Notes under the pieces: generated by a model
Told to the model about the DNA's origin: nothing
The model's input: the letters and a program-made list of their open reading frames with translations, nothing else
Database searches by the model: none
Position numbers and translations under genes: made by a program
Shown here: positions 53,591-63,190 of the stretch, piece by piece
Position numbering within the stretch: position 1 is the first letter of the stretch
Layout: every line of letters starts with the position of its first letter
Origin: Roseinatronobacter ekhonensis
GTDB lineage: Bacteria; Pseudomonadota; Alphaproteobacteria; Rhodobacterales; Rhodobacteraceae
Assembly (NCBI RefSeq): GCF_900499075.1
Contig: NZ_UIHC01000003.1
Coordinates: forward strand, 1-64,000
Direction of reading: 5' to 3'
DNA: 64,000 nt

Positions 53591-55225
53591 CTACCTGAAC
53601 AGACCGCGCAGCGCATCTTGCAACATCGAATCCAGCAAGCCCTGACTGACGTAGCCATTCACCGGGAGCCCGAAACGCGCCTGCGCCTTCTTGATCGCGG
53701 CACGCGTGTTGCCGTCGAAATCACCGTCGATCATACCCGGATCATACCCCAGACCGCTAAGGCGCCGTTCAACCAATACGCGGACGGACTGCGTCATGCC
53801 AAGCTGCGCCTCTTCCTGCTCCAGCACATGCGGTGGCGGGGTGTCGGGCGCGGGAACATCGCGAATGGGTTCCAGTTCGGCCAACCGGCGCCGGGCTTGC
53901 GATACGAAACGGCCATCGGGGAAATCTGCAAGGTAGCGTCGGTAGCCCCGCGCCCTGTCTGCGGCACGCGCACGCTCCCATGCCGCGCGATCCGCTTGCG
54001 CGCGCGCCTCGGCCTCGATTGTAGCCAGTCTTTCGCGCGCAAGCCCTGCAAAAATCCCCTCTGGGTAGCGGGCCAGATAGGCGCGCAGGCCGGCCTCGTC
54101 CGCACCTGCGCCGGTGCCCTCCCAAAAGGCGCGGTCGGCGCGTTCCAGCGCCTCGCGGCGGGCGCGTTCTTCGGCCTCTATCTCGGCCGCGCGGCGGGCG
54201 GCTTGCCCGGCAAGCTGAAAAATCTGGTCGCGCGTCAGAAAACCGGTTTCGGTGAAATCGAGCTGCGATTGCCACGCTTCGATTGCGCCGCGCGTACCGG
54301 GGCCGAACAGGCCATCAATCCCGCGTGTGTTATAGCCCAAGGTGGTCAGGTCGCGCTGGATGGCGCGGCGCTCGTTGCGGCTAAGGGCAAGGTCCTGCTC
54401 TATCCGCTCCGGTGTGTTGCGCAGCGTGTCGATCCGGCCACGTGCTTCCTGCGCGCTCAGACCATTGGGAAACTGGGCAAGATAGCTGCGATACGCGTCT
54501 TCGGTATCGGCATTGCGCGCGGTTTCCCAAGCGTCGCGGTCCGCCTGTGCAACCGGTGCGAAGCCTTCGGGCAGGAACGGAACAAGCGTGGGCACCGTGC
54601 CTTCGCCGCGCAGGTCGCGGGTGGCCGCAAGGGTTTCCGACAGGGTTGTGCCGGGTTGCAAGACAGTATCCAACCCGTCAAGGACGGCCCGCACATCGCC
54701 GCGCAGCACGGCAACGCCGCGCGGCACGGCCAAACGGTCGGGCAGGCCCGCGCGCAGGCCGAACCCAAGCTCGTCCGACACGGCGCCAGAGGTCGGCTGC
54801 GCAAGCCACACATGCGCAGAGGCTGCATTCGCGGCTAGTTCCATCACGCTATCCAACCGCAATCCCGCCCCATCGACGGTTGCAAGGCTCGGCTGGCTGG
54901 CATCTGACGCCAGAAACCACGCCCCGCTATCGGATGCGGCGAACCAGCCAGAGGCGACGATCACCAGCCGTTCAAGCGCGCCATCGGCCAACTTGGCCTG
55001 AAGCGCGGCCAGTTCGGCGCGCAGATCCCCCATTGGCAGGTCGCGTGCGGTGACAACCTCGAAGCCGCGCCGCGCCAGAACGCCTTGCGCCTGATCTGCA
55101 AGCGCACTGCCCGAAGGTTCTGGCAAACCACGATAATCACGCCCTTCAATGACAAGCGCGACGTTCTCGGCATAGGCTTGTATCGGGGCCGTAAGCAAGA
55201 AAACCGCCAGAAAAAACCTGCGCAT
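53591..55225 (-). CDS. exported pseudo-caspase protein with two peptidoglycan-binding domains
   Basis: This 544-residue secreted protein has a signal peptide (about residues 1-19). A caspase-like domain (about 21-180) lacks the catalytic pair: the His site reads IVASGWFAASDSGAWFLASD instead of an SGHG, and the Cys site reads VWLAQPTSG instead of a DACR. Two peptidoglycan-binding type 1 domains follow (RAIQRDLTTLGYNTRGIDG, about 290-325, and VERRLSGLGYDPGMIDGDF, about 490-525). Between and around are three 'YxxYLxxFPxG' repeats and an Ala/Arg/Glu-rich coiled coil. It likely binds the cell wall as a scaffold. Gene product is full length and unbroken. Confidence 0.78.
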   Translation of the reverse strand: MRRFFLAVFLLTAPIQAYAENVALVIEGRDYRGLPEPSGSALADQAQGVLARRGFEVVTARDLPMGDLRAELAALQAKLADGALERLVIVASGWFAASDSGAWFLASDASQPSLATVDGAGLRLDSVMELAANAASAHVWLAQPTSGAVSDELGFGLRAGLPDRLAVPRGVAVLRGDVRAVLDGLDTVLQPGTTLSETLAATRDLRGEGTVPTLVPFLPEGFAPVAQADRDAWETARNADTEDAYRSYLAQFPNGLSAQEARGRIDTLRNTPERIEQDLALSRNERRAIQRDLTTLGYNTRGIDGLFGPGTRGAIEAWQSQLDFTETGFLTRDQIFQLAGQAARRAAEIEAEERARREALERADRAFWEGTGAGADEAGLRAYLARYPEGIFAGLARERLATIEAEARAQADRAAWERARAADRARGYRRYLADFPDGRFVSQARRRLAELEPIRDVPAPDTPPPHVLEQEEAQLGMTQSVRVLVERRLSGLGYDPGMIDGDFDGNTRAAIKKAQARFGLPVNGYVSQGLLDSMLQDALRGLFR

Positions 55226-55345
55226 GATGCCCTCTCTCTTTTTGCAAGCCGCGTCAGAGCAAGCTTAGCCGTGCCACCAGGACTGCGCAATGATGCCATG
55301 CACCTTGCGCCAGCAAAGGCCGCAAGGATGGCGGCACTTGGCCGA

Positions 55346-56293
55346 TTATTCCCATTCCATTTGTTCGAACGTGGTCTGCGCATTGCGTCCGGCCAAGCTG
55401 TCGAATTCTGTCAGATAGGCCCATGCCGACTGGTCTATGCCGGGCGCGTCCAGAATATCGCCGCCACCGTCCAGCAAAGACCCGATCTGGCTGCGCAGGT
55501 TGACAAGGTAATCATATGTCTGTGCCCGTGCCGTGACCAGATCGGTGGCGCGCCCGTGACCCGGCACGATGTGGGCGGGGTCGAATGCGGCCATGGCATC
55601 GAACACGGCGATCCAGCTTTTGGCGTTCGACTGCGCGCCATTGCCCAGAATACGGTCGATATAGACAATATCGCCGGTAAACATTGTCTTTGCGCTGTCC
55701 AGCCAGACAAAGGCATCGCCCGGTGTATGGGCCTGACCGCGGTGCATGATCTCAAAAGTCATGCCACCAAGCTCAAGCGTGTAATCCCGCTCGAAACTCA
55801 GGTCGGCATGGCTGGGTGCGGTGCCGTCCAGCCCGTCGCCGATAAGCTGCGACAGCCCTGTCATCTGCATGGACCCGCGCGCCTTTTGGTCGGCCACAGC
55901 CGCCGTGGATGCGATCACCGTCGCACCTTGGGCCTGCCAATAGCCATTGCCAAGCCAGCGGTGGTCCTGCCCGCCGGTGTTGATGACATAGCGCACGCGG
56001 GCGTCGGTGATCTGGCGTATGGTGTCATGCAGCACTTTGGCGCCCTGCCAAGACCCGCCGGGGTCCACAAGCACCGCGCCCGCGTCTGTCACCACCAGAC
56101 CGAAGGTCGCGTTATTGCCAAGGTTTTCGGGGTTGCGCTGTTCCAGCGGGCCGACAATGGCCCAGACTGTGTCCGTCACGCGCTGGGTTTGCACGATCTG
56201 GGACATCGCCGGCAGGGGCAATACCAGCAATGCGGCACAGATCAGGGTAAATCGGGTCAAGGGCACTCTCCAGTCTGTTGTGCGAAACCGCAT
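55346..56293 (-). CDS. exported metallo-beta-lactamase-fold protein with altered metal site
   Basis: This 315-residue MBL-fold protein has a signal peptide (about residues 14-31, ending PLPAMSQ). The usual HxHxDH is degenerate: the segment reads VINTGGQDHRWLGN (G107, G108, Q109, D110, H111), so the first two histidines are gone, while other ligand positions (GQAHTPGDAF, TGDIVYIDR and PGHGRATD) remain. The overall layout resembles quinoprotein-associated SoxH-like hydrolases. It could bind one metal or be a non-catalytic relative. Start 56293 is chosen because the signal peptide follows. It lies 41 bases downstream of the P450 gene on the same strand. Confidence 0.75.
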   Translation of the reverse strand: MRFRTTDWRVPLTRFTLICAALLVLPLPAMSQIVQTQRVTDTVWAIVGPLEQRNPENLGNNATFGLVVTDAGAVLVDPGGSWQGAKVLHDTIRQITDARVRYVINTGGQDHRWLGNGYWQAQGATVIASTAAVADQKARGSMQMTGLSQLIGDGLDGTAPSHADLSFERDYTLELGGMTFEIMHRGQAHTPGDAFVWLDSAKTMFTGDIVYIDRILGNGAQSNAKSWIAVFDAMAAFDPAHIVPGHGRATDLVTARAQTYDYLVNLRSQIGSLLDGGGDILDAPGIDQSAWAYLTEFDSLAGRNAQTTFEQMEWE

Positions 56294-56334
56294 CACAAAT
56301 TCATTTTCATGAATAGAACTGTGACATGCCCGCC

Positions 56335-57699
56335 CTACTGGCGCAAGCGCAACTCCAGCCAGATGCCGTCTTTGGCACGCACCGTCATATGCGCCTGCGG
56401 CACCGGCACGCGAGCCGGGTCGGCGTGAAACTCCCATTCGGCCAGAAGGCGCGCAAGGATCAGCACGGCTTCGGCCATGGCAAAGCCAGCACCGGGGCAG
56501 ACGCGCGGCCCGGCCGAAAACGGAATGAAGCCGTCACGCGCCCGCGCGCGGCTGTCGTCTTCTTGCCAGCGCTCGGGCCGGAAGTCATGCGGGTCGGGCC
56601 AGATATGTTCATTGCGCCCCATGTGCCACGGGCTGACGATGACCTGCGCGCCTTGGCCAAGGGGACGGTTGCGAAACTCTTCTGGCTGGGTCGCCTCCCG
56701 CACCATCATCGGCACCGGCGGATACAGCCGAAGCGCCTCTCGGAACGTATCGCGGATACGGGGGAACTGGCGCAGGATGCCAAAATCCGGCGCCGGACCG
56801 CCAATATGGGGGCGGATGGCCTGCGCCTCGCGCGCCAATTCGGCCTGCCAGTCCGGGTGGGTCGCAACCAGATACAATGCCCAGGCCAGTGCCGACGCGC
56901 TGGTTTCATGTCCCGCCAGAAAGAAAATGGCGACCTGATCGACCATTTCTGCGGTATCGAACACCGCGCCTGTTGCGGGGTCGCGGGTGGTCATGATCTT
57001 GGTCGCCAAATCATCCGGCGCGGTGCCTGCGGCAATTGCCTGTGCGCGCGCTTCCGTCATGCCTGTGATCAGCGCGCGGATGCGCCCTGCGGTCGCACGC
57101 GCCGCGCGTGGCATCGGGCGGGGCAGCCAGCGCGGCAGCGGCACAAGAGCGGCAAGGTTCAGGATCGGCGCGGCACGCTGATGGGCGCGAAAGCTGCCAT
57201 AGACCTCTGCCGCCGTCGCATCCTCTATCGGTAGGGAAAACAGGGTGCGAAAAATGACATCGGCGGCGGCATGGCTGGTCATCGCCTCGACCTCTGTCCA
57301 GCCAGGTTTCAGGCGCTGCGCCGCCGCCTCGGACGCCGCCCACATCGCCGGAAAGGTGTCGCGCAACCGCCCCCCTTCAAAGGCCGGGTCGATCATGCGG
57401 CGCTGGCGTGCCCATGTCGTGCCATTGGTTACGAAAACCGAATTGCCCAACAGCAGACGCAACCCCTCGCGCACGCGGTTCGATTTGGGGAAATCGCGCG
57501 CCCGCTCTTGCAGCACCAGTTGCACCAGATCGGGCGTGTTGACCATGACAGAATGCAAGAAAGGCAGCTTCACCTCTGCCATCTTGGCACGATAAAGCTT
57601 GTCAGGTTGCGCCGAAAGAATGTCTCGCCGGAACAGCAGCAAATGACGCCAGAGCGGCACGCGGTCAGCGCGGTGGTCGGGCATGGGCGGGCGGGTCAC
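56335..57699 (-). CDS. cytochrome P450
   Basis: This 454-residue soluble P450 has the heme Cys C401 in FSAGPRVCPGAGFAMAEA, the I-helix AGHETSASAL and the ExxR helix FREALRLYPPVP. Redox partners are not encoded nearby. The start is a GTG at 57699, overlapping the hydrolase stop (GTGA); an ATG at 57684 is an alternative. It is the last gene of a three-gene operon with an acetyltransferase-like and a hydrolase gene. The substrate is unknown; CYP families cannot be assigned by eye. Confidence 0.9.
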   Translation of the reverse strand: MTRPPMPDHRADRVPLWRHLLLFRRDILSAQPDKLYRAKMAEVKLPFLHSVMVNTPDLVQLVLQERARDFPKSNRVREGLRLLLGNSVFVTNGTTWARQRRMIDPAFEGGRLRDTFPAMWAASEAAAQRLKPGWTEVEAMTSHAAADVIFRTLFSLPIEDATAAEVYGSFRAHQRAAPILNLAALVPLPRWLPRPMPRAARATAGRIRALITGMTEARAQAIAAGTAPDDLATKIMTTRDPATGAVFDTAEMVDQVAIFFLAGHETSASALAWALYLVATHPDWQAELAREAQAIRPHIGGPAPDFGILRQFPRIRDTFREALRLYPPVPMMVREATQPEEFRNRPLGQGAQVIVSPWHMGRNEHIWPDPHDFRPERWQEDDSRARARDGFIPFSAGPRVCPGAGFAMAEAVLILARLLAEWEFHADPARVPVPQAHMTVRAKDGIWLELRLRQ

Positions 57700-58892
57700 G
57701 CCACCTCCGGCAGGTAGCAGGCGCGCGACACGCTGGCCGACGATTTGCGCGCGCCAAAGCGATCAGCCAAAGCCACAGGCCCCGCCGTAATCTGAAAATA
57801 ATCGTAGTCCTTTGGCGCATCGAAGGCACAAAGGTATTGAAAATGCAGCCGGAAATAACGCCGCTTGTATTTGCCATAGGTCTCGGGCGTCAGGCTTTGG
57901 GTAAAGGCCGCAGAGATCATCAACGGCCATTTCTGCCCCGCGCTGGCCGCCCCCGAACAGGCCACCGGGTCGCACAAAGCGTAGCAGCAGCCATCGCCCG
58001 GCGCGGTCACATCCAGCCAGAACAACTTGTCCGACTGTGACAGCGCGCGCAGATCGGCACGCAGGGTGTCGGCTTTTGGCAGATAGGATTGCATCGGCAC
58101 CGCATGGCCCAGCGACAGAAAGGCCAGCTTGCGCTCCGGCACATCCCGCGCGACCACCCGCGCCAGAACCGAAACCCCCAGATGCACCCCGGATGAGTGG
58201 CCAACGACCAGAACCTCGTCCAGATCCGGGTCATCAAGGGCGGCGGCGATCAGGGCGGCAAATTCGGTCAGCCGCGCTTCCAGTTCGGGCGGGTTGCGGC
58301 CCATATGCTTGGCGGTGAACGCAAAATCCAGCAGCAGGTAATGCACGAAGAACTTGCCATCTATGCGCCGGAACCCTTCCAGCACGGGCCAAACCACCCC
58401 CAAACCCAGCAGAAATGCCAGCCAGCCGGACAGCACCCATGCCAGCGCCCAGCCCAAGGCCCACGCCGCAAGCAGCGCCACCAGCAATTGCCCAAGCAGC
58501 ATGACCACCGGATACATCGCGGCAATCCCCGGCCCCGCGCGCAGCCGGAACAGCCGGAACAGGGCGCCGGTGGACAGGTAAATCCAGGCCGTGCGCAGCA
58601 AAAGCGCATAGGTCGCCCAGATACCTGCGGCCATTGAACCGCGCACGATATCGGACCATTCCAGTATCTGGATGGTGCTTTCCGCCTGTCCCTCAGTCAT
58701 GTCGGATGTCACGATCCAGCCATATGGCCCCGAACCCTTTCTGGGCCGTTGGCGCAGGCTGTAGCCAGAGATCGCGGCCTGTGCCGCCCCCTCTGTGCGA
58801 TACAGTTCGCGGTAGCGGCGCGGCGGGAACGGGTCATAGCCCGGAATGTAGAACACCTGCCGCCGGAAGGGCCGTTCCGCCTGTGACATCAC
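57696..58892 (-). CDS. membrane-containing alpha/beta hydrolase
   Basis: This 398-residue protein has an unusual architecture. An N-terminal soluble part starts QVFYIPGYDPFPPRRY. Hydrophobic stretches follow, with probable membrane helices in about residues 90-112 and 125-170, and then a C-terminal hydrolase core. The nucleophile elbow is VLVVGHSSGVHLG (S233). It may be an esterase acting on lipid-like substrates. It is coupled to the SAT-like gene upstream (ATGA overlap) and to the P450 gene downstream. No close family name is recognised. Confidence 0.7.
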   Translation of the reverse strand: MMSQAERPFRRQVFYIPGYDPFPPRRYRELYRTEGAAQAAISGYSLRQRPRKGSGPYGWIVTSDMTEGQAESTIQILEWSDIVRGSMAAGIWATYALLLRTAWIYLSTGALFRLFRLRAGPGIAAMYPVVMLLGQLLVALLAAWALGWALAWVLSGWLAFLLGLGVVWPVLEGFRRIDGKFFVHYLLLDFAFTAKHMGRNPPELEARLTEFAALIAAALDDPDLDEVLVVGHSSGVHLGVSVLARVVARDVPERKLAFLSLGHAVPMQSYLPKADTLRADLRALSQSDKLFWLDVTAPGDGCCYALCDPVACSGAASAGQKWPLMISAAFTQSLTPETYGKYKRRYFRLHFQYLCAFDAPKDYDYFQITAGPVALADRFGARKSSASVSRACYLPEVA

Positions 58893-59524
58893 GCGGTCCC
58901 TGCCCCGCTCGCTTTCTCAACCTCTGATGGGTCGCGCATACGGATACATTTTGCAGGCAGCCCCACCATGACGGAATAGGGCGGCACATCTTTTGTGACC
59001 ACGGCATTCGCGCCAATGACAGCACCGCGCCCAATGCGAATATCGCCCAGCAATACCGCACCCGCGCCGACATCGACGAAATCTTCCAGCACAGGGCGGG
59101 CAGCGATGTCGTCATCGCGCGGAATGCCAAGGGTTACGTTCTGGCGCAGCACCACGTCATTTCCGATTGTCCGTGCCACAAGGATCATTCCGCCGAAATG
59201 CTCCAGCCGCACGCGGCGCCCGACCTGAACGGTGTAGGGCAATTCGATCCCACCGAACCACTGGCAAATCCGAAACATCGTGCGGTAAATCGCGGTCAGG
59301 ACCATCCGCGCCGGTTTGAACCGCACAGACATGCGCCAGTTGCCAAACCTGTGCCAGAACAGGCACCAGAACCCTTGCGAGAGGATGTCGCTGTAATGGG
59401 TCTTCAAATCTTCTGCCACCAACTCCCAAAAGGAAATCCCCGACGGGTTCATATTGGTGCTGCCATCGCTCAGCGGCGCGGCGCGCACCGCCTTGGGCAT
59501 GAGCTTATGTTCTTCAAGTGACAC
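58889..59524 (-). CDS. serine O-acetyltransferase-like hexapeptide protein
   Basis: This 211-residue protein has a CysE-like N-terminal helical region (FWELVAEDLKTHYSDIL) and a C-terminal left-handed beta-helix of imperfect hexapeptides (VDVGAGAVLLGDIRIGRGA, then IGANAVVTKDVPPYSVMVG). The active-site pattern of serine acetyltransferases (DH pair in the helix region) is not clearly present, so the acceptor may differ from serine. It heads the operon, overlapping the next gene by 4 bases. A role in modifying a small molecule later handled by the hydrolase and P450 is inferred. Confidence 0.72.
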   Translation of the reverse strand: MSLEEHKLMPKAVRAAPLSDGSTNMNPSGISFWELVAEDLKTHYSDILSQGFWCLFWHRFGNWRMSVRFKPARMVLTAIYRTMFRICQWFGGIELPYTVQVGRRVRLEHFGGMILVARTIGNDVVLRQNVTLGIPRDDDIAARPVLEDFVDVGAGAVLLGDIRIGRGAVIGANAVVTKDVPPYSVMVGLPAKCIRMRDPSEVEKASGAGTA

Positions 59525-59589
59525 GCAACACCTCAGCTTAGTGCGGGCCTATAAGTTAGCGCGAAACCGGCGAAGCTGAAAGAAACCTT

Positions 59590-60309
59590 TTACACCTGCG
59601 CCGAAAACCCCGTCGGCATCGGCAGCCCAAGCCTATCGCTCAGGCGTTGCAAGGTCTGCCCGGTGCTGGACCAGTCCGCACCGCGGGCTGCGAACAGCGT
59701 GGCCTGTGATTGGTGAATGGGTGAGCCCTGCAAAATTTTCAGGTGGTTGGCACGCAGCGTTTCGCCGGTAGAGGTGATATCGGCCACCGCTTCGGCGGTC
59801 AGGTTGCGGATCGTGCCCTCGGTCGCGCCCTGGCTGTCGACAAGCTGGTAATCAGCCACGCCCTGCGCGCGCAGATGCTCTCGCACCAGCCGGTGATACT
59901 TGGTCGCGATCCGCAGGCGGAACCCGTGGCGGGCGCGGAACGCCGCGGCGGCAGCATCCAGATCGTCCAATGTCTCGACATCGACCCAAGTGACCGGCAC
60001 CGCAAGGATCAGGTCGGCATGACCAAACCCCATTTGCGCCAGCTCCGTGACCGACGCTGGCCAATCCGGCAGCGTCTCGCGCACAAGGTCGGACCCGGTC
60101 ACGCCCAGATGAATGCGCCCCGCCGCCAATTCGCGCGGGATCTCGGACGCCGAGAGGAGAACCAGCTCCACGCCGTCCACGCCGTTGACCGTGCCGGCAT
60201 ATTCGCGTGCGGACCCTGTGCGCGCAAGCCGCAGGCCGCGATCCGCGAACCAGTCGAAGGTTTGCTCCATTAGACGCCCCTTAGAGGGCACACCCAGTTT
60301 CAGGCTCAT
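59590..60309 (-). CDS. hisG: ATP phosphoribosyltransferase, short form
   Basis: This 239-residue HisG lacks the C-terminal regulatory domain of the long form and needs HisZ, encoded just upstream. It starts [17 protein letters not shown] and contains the PRPP loop LTAEAVADITSTGETLRANHL. It catalyses the first committed step of histidine synthesis. The start overlaps the hisZ stop by 4 bases, so stoichiometric production is likely. Confidence 0.95.
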   Translation of the reverse strand: MSLKLGVPSKGRLMEQTFDWFADRGLRLARTGSAREYAGTVNGVDGVELVLLSASEIPRELAAGRIHLGVTGSDLVRETLPDWPASVTELAQMGFGHADLILAVPVTWVDVETLDDLDAAAAAFRARHGFRLRIATKYHRLVREHLRAQGVADYQLVDSQGATEGTIRNLTAEAVADITSTGETLRANHLKILQGSPIHQSQATLFAARGADWSSTGQTLQRLSDRLGLPMPTGFSAQV

Positions 60310-61382
60310 CCTGCGCCCTCCAGACCTGCTAGCGTGTCGGGGCGGATCACGCCGCCCACCGCCGGAATGGAACGGCCATGCCCCAGCACCGCCGTCAGCG
60401 CGTCATAGCGCCCGCCGCTTGCCACGGGCGGCAGGTCGTCGCGGGCAATGAAGCCAAAGACGAACCCGTCGTAATATTCCATCGTGGTGCGTCCGAAACT
60501 GGCCTCGAATGGCAGGGTTTCGGTATCTATGCCTGCCGCATCCAAAGCCTCCAGCCGCGCCGCCAGCCGGTCCAGCGCGGGGGTGATCGCGTCCCAGCCC
60601 ATCGCCCGCATCTGCGCCAGGGCATCCTGCGCCGGGGCGGACAGCGACAAAAGCGCGTCCAACGCCTGCGCCTGATCCTCGGGGATGGGCACGGCCTCGG
60701 CATCTTCCAGCAGCGTCATTACACGCGCAGTGATCTCATCCGCGCCGCGCAGGCCCAGATGCGGGCCAGCCGCCGCGATCAGTTCTTTCACAGGCGCCGC
60801 GCGCAGCCGGTCCACCAAACCCGCACGGTCCGCCGCCAGCGGCCCCTGCCCGCGCATCCGCTCCAGCAGCGCACGAAAGCGCTTGGGCCGCCAGATATGG
60901 CGCAACAAGGCCGCGCGCCGCCGCTCGGTGGTGGACAGGCCCGCCACGGCGGCTTTGACAATGCCCATATCGCCCGTCACAGGGCGCGTCGGGTAGCCGT
61001 CGAGCAATCGGGCAAACAGCGCAAACACCTCTGCATCGGCCTGCTCCGGGTGCTCGCGCGCGAACACCTCGTAGCCTACTTGCAGATATTCGCGCGCGCG
61101 GGTCGCGGATTGCTTGCGAAACACGGCACCGGCATAGGCGTAGCGCGCAGGCTCCGCACCATCCGCCATATGCGCCTGCACCACGGGCACGGTAAAATCG
61201 GGGCGCAGCATCATCTCGCCCAAAGCGGGGTCATGGGTGACATAGGCGCGCGCGCGGATATCCTCGCCATACAGGTCCAGCAGCGTTTCCGCCGGTTGCA
61301 GCACATCGGGGGTGACACGCTGCGCCCCGGCATCCAGCATCTGCGCCAGCAGAGCGGTGCTGATATCCTCGGCGCGGCTCAT
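60306..61382 (-). CDS. hisZ: ATP phosphoribosyltransferase regulatory subunit
   Basis: This 358-residue HisRS-like paralogue regulates short-form HisG and binds histidine. It shows class II synthetase-like segments ([35 protein letters not shown]) but lacks the anticodon-binding domain. The ATG at 61382 overlaps the hisS stop (ATGA). Order hisS-hisZ-hisG on one strand couples tRNA charging and histidine synthesis. Open frame extends to 61463 without resemblance. Confidence 0.94.
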   Translation of the reverse strand: MSRAEDISTALLAQMLDAGAQRVTPDVLQPAETLLDLYGEDIRARAYVTHDPALGEMMLRPDFTVPVVQAHMADGAEPARYAYAGAVFRKQSATRAREYLQVGYEVFAREHPEQADAEVFALFARLLDGYPTRPVTGDMGIVKAAVAGLSTTERRRAALLRHIWRPKRFRALLERMRGQGPLAADRAGLVDRLRAAPVKELIAAAGPHLGLRGADEITARVMTLLEDAEAVPIPEDQAQALDALLSLSAPAQDALAQMRAMGWDAITPALDRLAARLEALDAAGIDTETLPFEASFGRTTMEYYDGFVFGFIARDDLPPVASGGRYDALTAVLGHGRSIPAVGGVIRPDTLAGLEGAG

Positions 61383-63028
61383 GCGTAGCGGGCCAGTATC
61401 TCGCGCACGGTGGCGACCATATCGCCGCGCAGCACCTCGACCTGTTGGGACTGCGCCTTCCATTCCTCGACAGAGGCATCGGCGGCGATCTGCGCCCCAA
61501 GGATCAGGTCTTTGACCTGCACCACACCGCGCGCGGCCTCATCCTCTCCCATGATGATGGCGACGGGGCTTTCGCGTTTATCGGCGTATTTCAACTGGTT
61601 GCCGAAATTCTTGGGGTTGCCCAGATACATCTCGGCGCGAATGCCCGCTTGGCGCAATTCGTTCACCAGCGCCATGTAATCGGCCATGCGGGCGCGGTCC
61701 ATGACGGTCACAACCACCGGGCCTTGCGCTTTCGCAGGTCCTTTGCCCTTGGCATCGAGCGCGGCCAGCAGGCGGTCCACCCCAATACTGACGCCCGTCG
61801 CGGGCACGGCTTGGCCGGTAAAGCGCTTGACCAGATCATCATAGCGCCCACCGCCCGCGACCGAGCCGAACTGACGCGGACGGCCCTTTTCGTCGGTGAT
61901 CTCAAACGTCAACTCCGCCTCGAACACCGGGCCGGTGTAATAGCCAAGGCCCCGGACGACAGAGGGGTCGATGATGATGCGGTCGGGGCCGTAGCCTTGG
62001 GCGGCGAGGAGGCTCGCGATTTGTTCGAGTTCTTCAACACCTTCGCTTCCAACAAGTGAACCACTGACAAGATCGCTCAGAAAGTCGAGGACAAAAGAAT
62101 TGTAAATCTTGGTGGATATTTGATCGACAGAAATGGTCGCACCGAGACTCTTTTGCAAAGCAAGATCACTCGGATCTCTTATCCAACTGGCCTTGAAGAG
62201 ATCGTTAGCATCTCCTCCACGTGAGGAAACAGTTTGCGCTACGCGTTCTAATTCAAATGAAACCAAATCGTTTGCTGAAACAAATTTCATAATTTGCTCA
62301 GCTTGTGCTCCACCCAGCCCCGCACCCTTCGTGAAATCCCCGCTCTCATCCTTGCGGCCCTCACCAAGCAACGCGCGCACGCCGTCAACGCCAAGCCTGT
62401 CAAACTTGTCGATGGCGCGCAGCACGATCCCGCGCTCGGCCTCGAATTTCGAGGGGTCTTCCGGGTCCAATATCCCCGCAACCTCCATCACCCCATTCAG
62501 CACCTTCCGGTTATTCACCCGGATCACATAATCCCCGCGGGCAATCCCCACGGATTCCAAAGCATCCGCCAGCATCGCGCAAATCTCGGCATCGGCGGCC
62601 ACGCTTGCCGCGCCAACCGTATCCGCATCGCATTGATAAAACTGCCGAAACCGCCCCGGCCCCGGCTTTTCATTGCGCCAGACAGGCCCCATCGCGAAGC
62701 GCCGATACGGCGTCGGCAAATCCTGCCGGTATTGCGCGGCCACACGGGCCAAGGGCGCGGTCAGATCGTAGCGCAACGCCAGCCAGTCCTCATCCTCCTG
62801 CCACGCGAATACACCCTCATTCGGGCGGTCCACATCGGGCAGGAACTTGCCCAACGCCTCGACCGTTTCCACCGCCGAAGTTTCCAAAGCGTCGAACCCG
62901 TAGCGGTGATAGACCTCTGCGATCTTGTCCAGCATCGCCTTGCGCGCGCTTACCTCGGCGCCGAAATAGTCGCGAAACCCTTTCGGGGTCTGCGCCTTGG
63001 GGCGGCGGGGGCCTTTGATTTTGGCCAT
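61379..63028 (-). CDS. hisS: histidine-tRNA ligase with a compositionally odd internal segment
   Basis: This 549-residue HisRS contains normal motifs: [16 protein letters not shown] at the start, motif 2 ([21 protein letters not shown]), [17 protein letters not shown], the motif 3 region ([14 protein letters not shown]) and a C-terminal anticodon domain. It is longer than most bacterial HisRS. Residues about 247-331 are encoded by an AT-richer stretch (62035-62290) that interrupts the helical insertion region. Coding remains open, so the gene is probably functional. It is divergent from dnaB. Confidence 0.93.
   Translation of the reverse strand: MAKIKGPRRPKAQTPKGFRDYFGAEVSARKAMLDKIAEVYHRYGFDALETSAVETVEALGKFLPDVDRPNEGVFAWQEDEDWLALRYDLTAPLARVAAQYRQDLPTPYRRFAMGPVWRNEKPGPGRFRQFYQCDADTVGAASVAADAEICAMLADALESVGIARGDYVIRVNNRKVLNGVMEVAGILDPEDPSKFEAERGIVLRAIDKFDRLGVDGVRALLGEGRKDESGDFTKGAGLGGAQAEQIMKFVSANDLVSFELERVAQTVSSRGGDANDLFKASWIRDPSDLALQKSLGATISVDQISTKIYNSFVLDFLSDLVSGSLVGSEGVEELEQIASLLAAQGYGPDRIIIDPSVVRGLGYYTGPVFEAELTFEITDEKGRPRQFGSVAGGGRYDDLVKRFTGQAVPATGVSIGVDRLLAALDAKGKGPAKAQGPVVVTVMDRARMADYMALVNELRQAGIRAEMYLGNPKNFGNQLKYADKRESPVAIIMGEDEAARGVVQVKDLILGAQIAADASVEEWKAQSQQVEVLRGDMVATVREILARYA
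62035..62290. other. AT-richer patch inside hisS
   Basis: Counting 62041-62280 by hand gives 105 G/C in 240 bases (about 44%), while the flanking line 62341-62400 is about 63%. Codon choice changes too, with many A/T-ending codons. The patch encodes about 85 residues in frame. It looks like a recently acquired or recombined segment in an essential gene. Confidence 0.7.
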
Positions 63029-63190
63029 AACGGGCGCTCCTCATGGGGTGGTTCGTCGCGCATCGCCTTAGCCCAAGGGCCGCGCAGGGGCAAGGCCGAC
63101 GCTTTTCCCCAACTTCTCCACAGAGCTATACAATTTGCGAAGCAACCGCGAATCCGATACACACTTGGGCTGACCAGATATAGTGGTGGC

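Noticed and set aside
53579-54838. 419-codon plus-strand frame opposite the pseudo-caspase gene
   Set aside because: Antisense to a protein with a signal peptide and two peptidoglycan-binding domains; no supported product.
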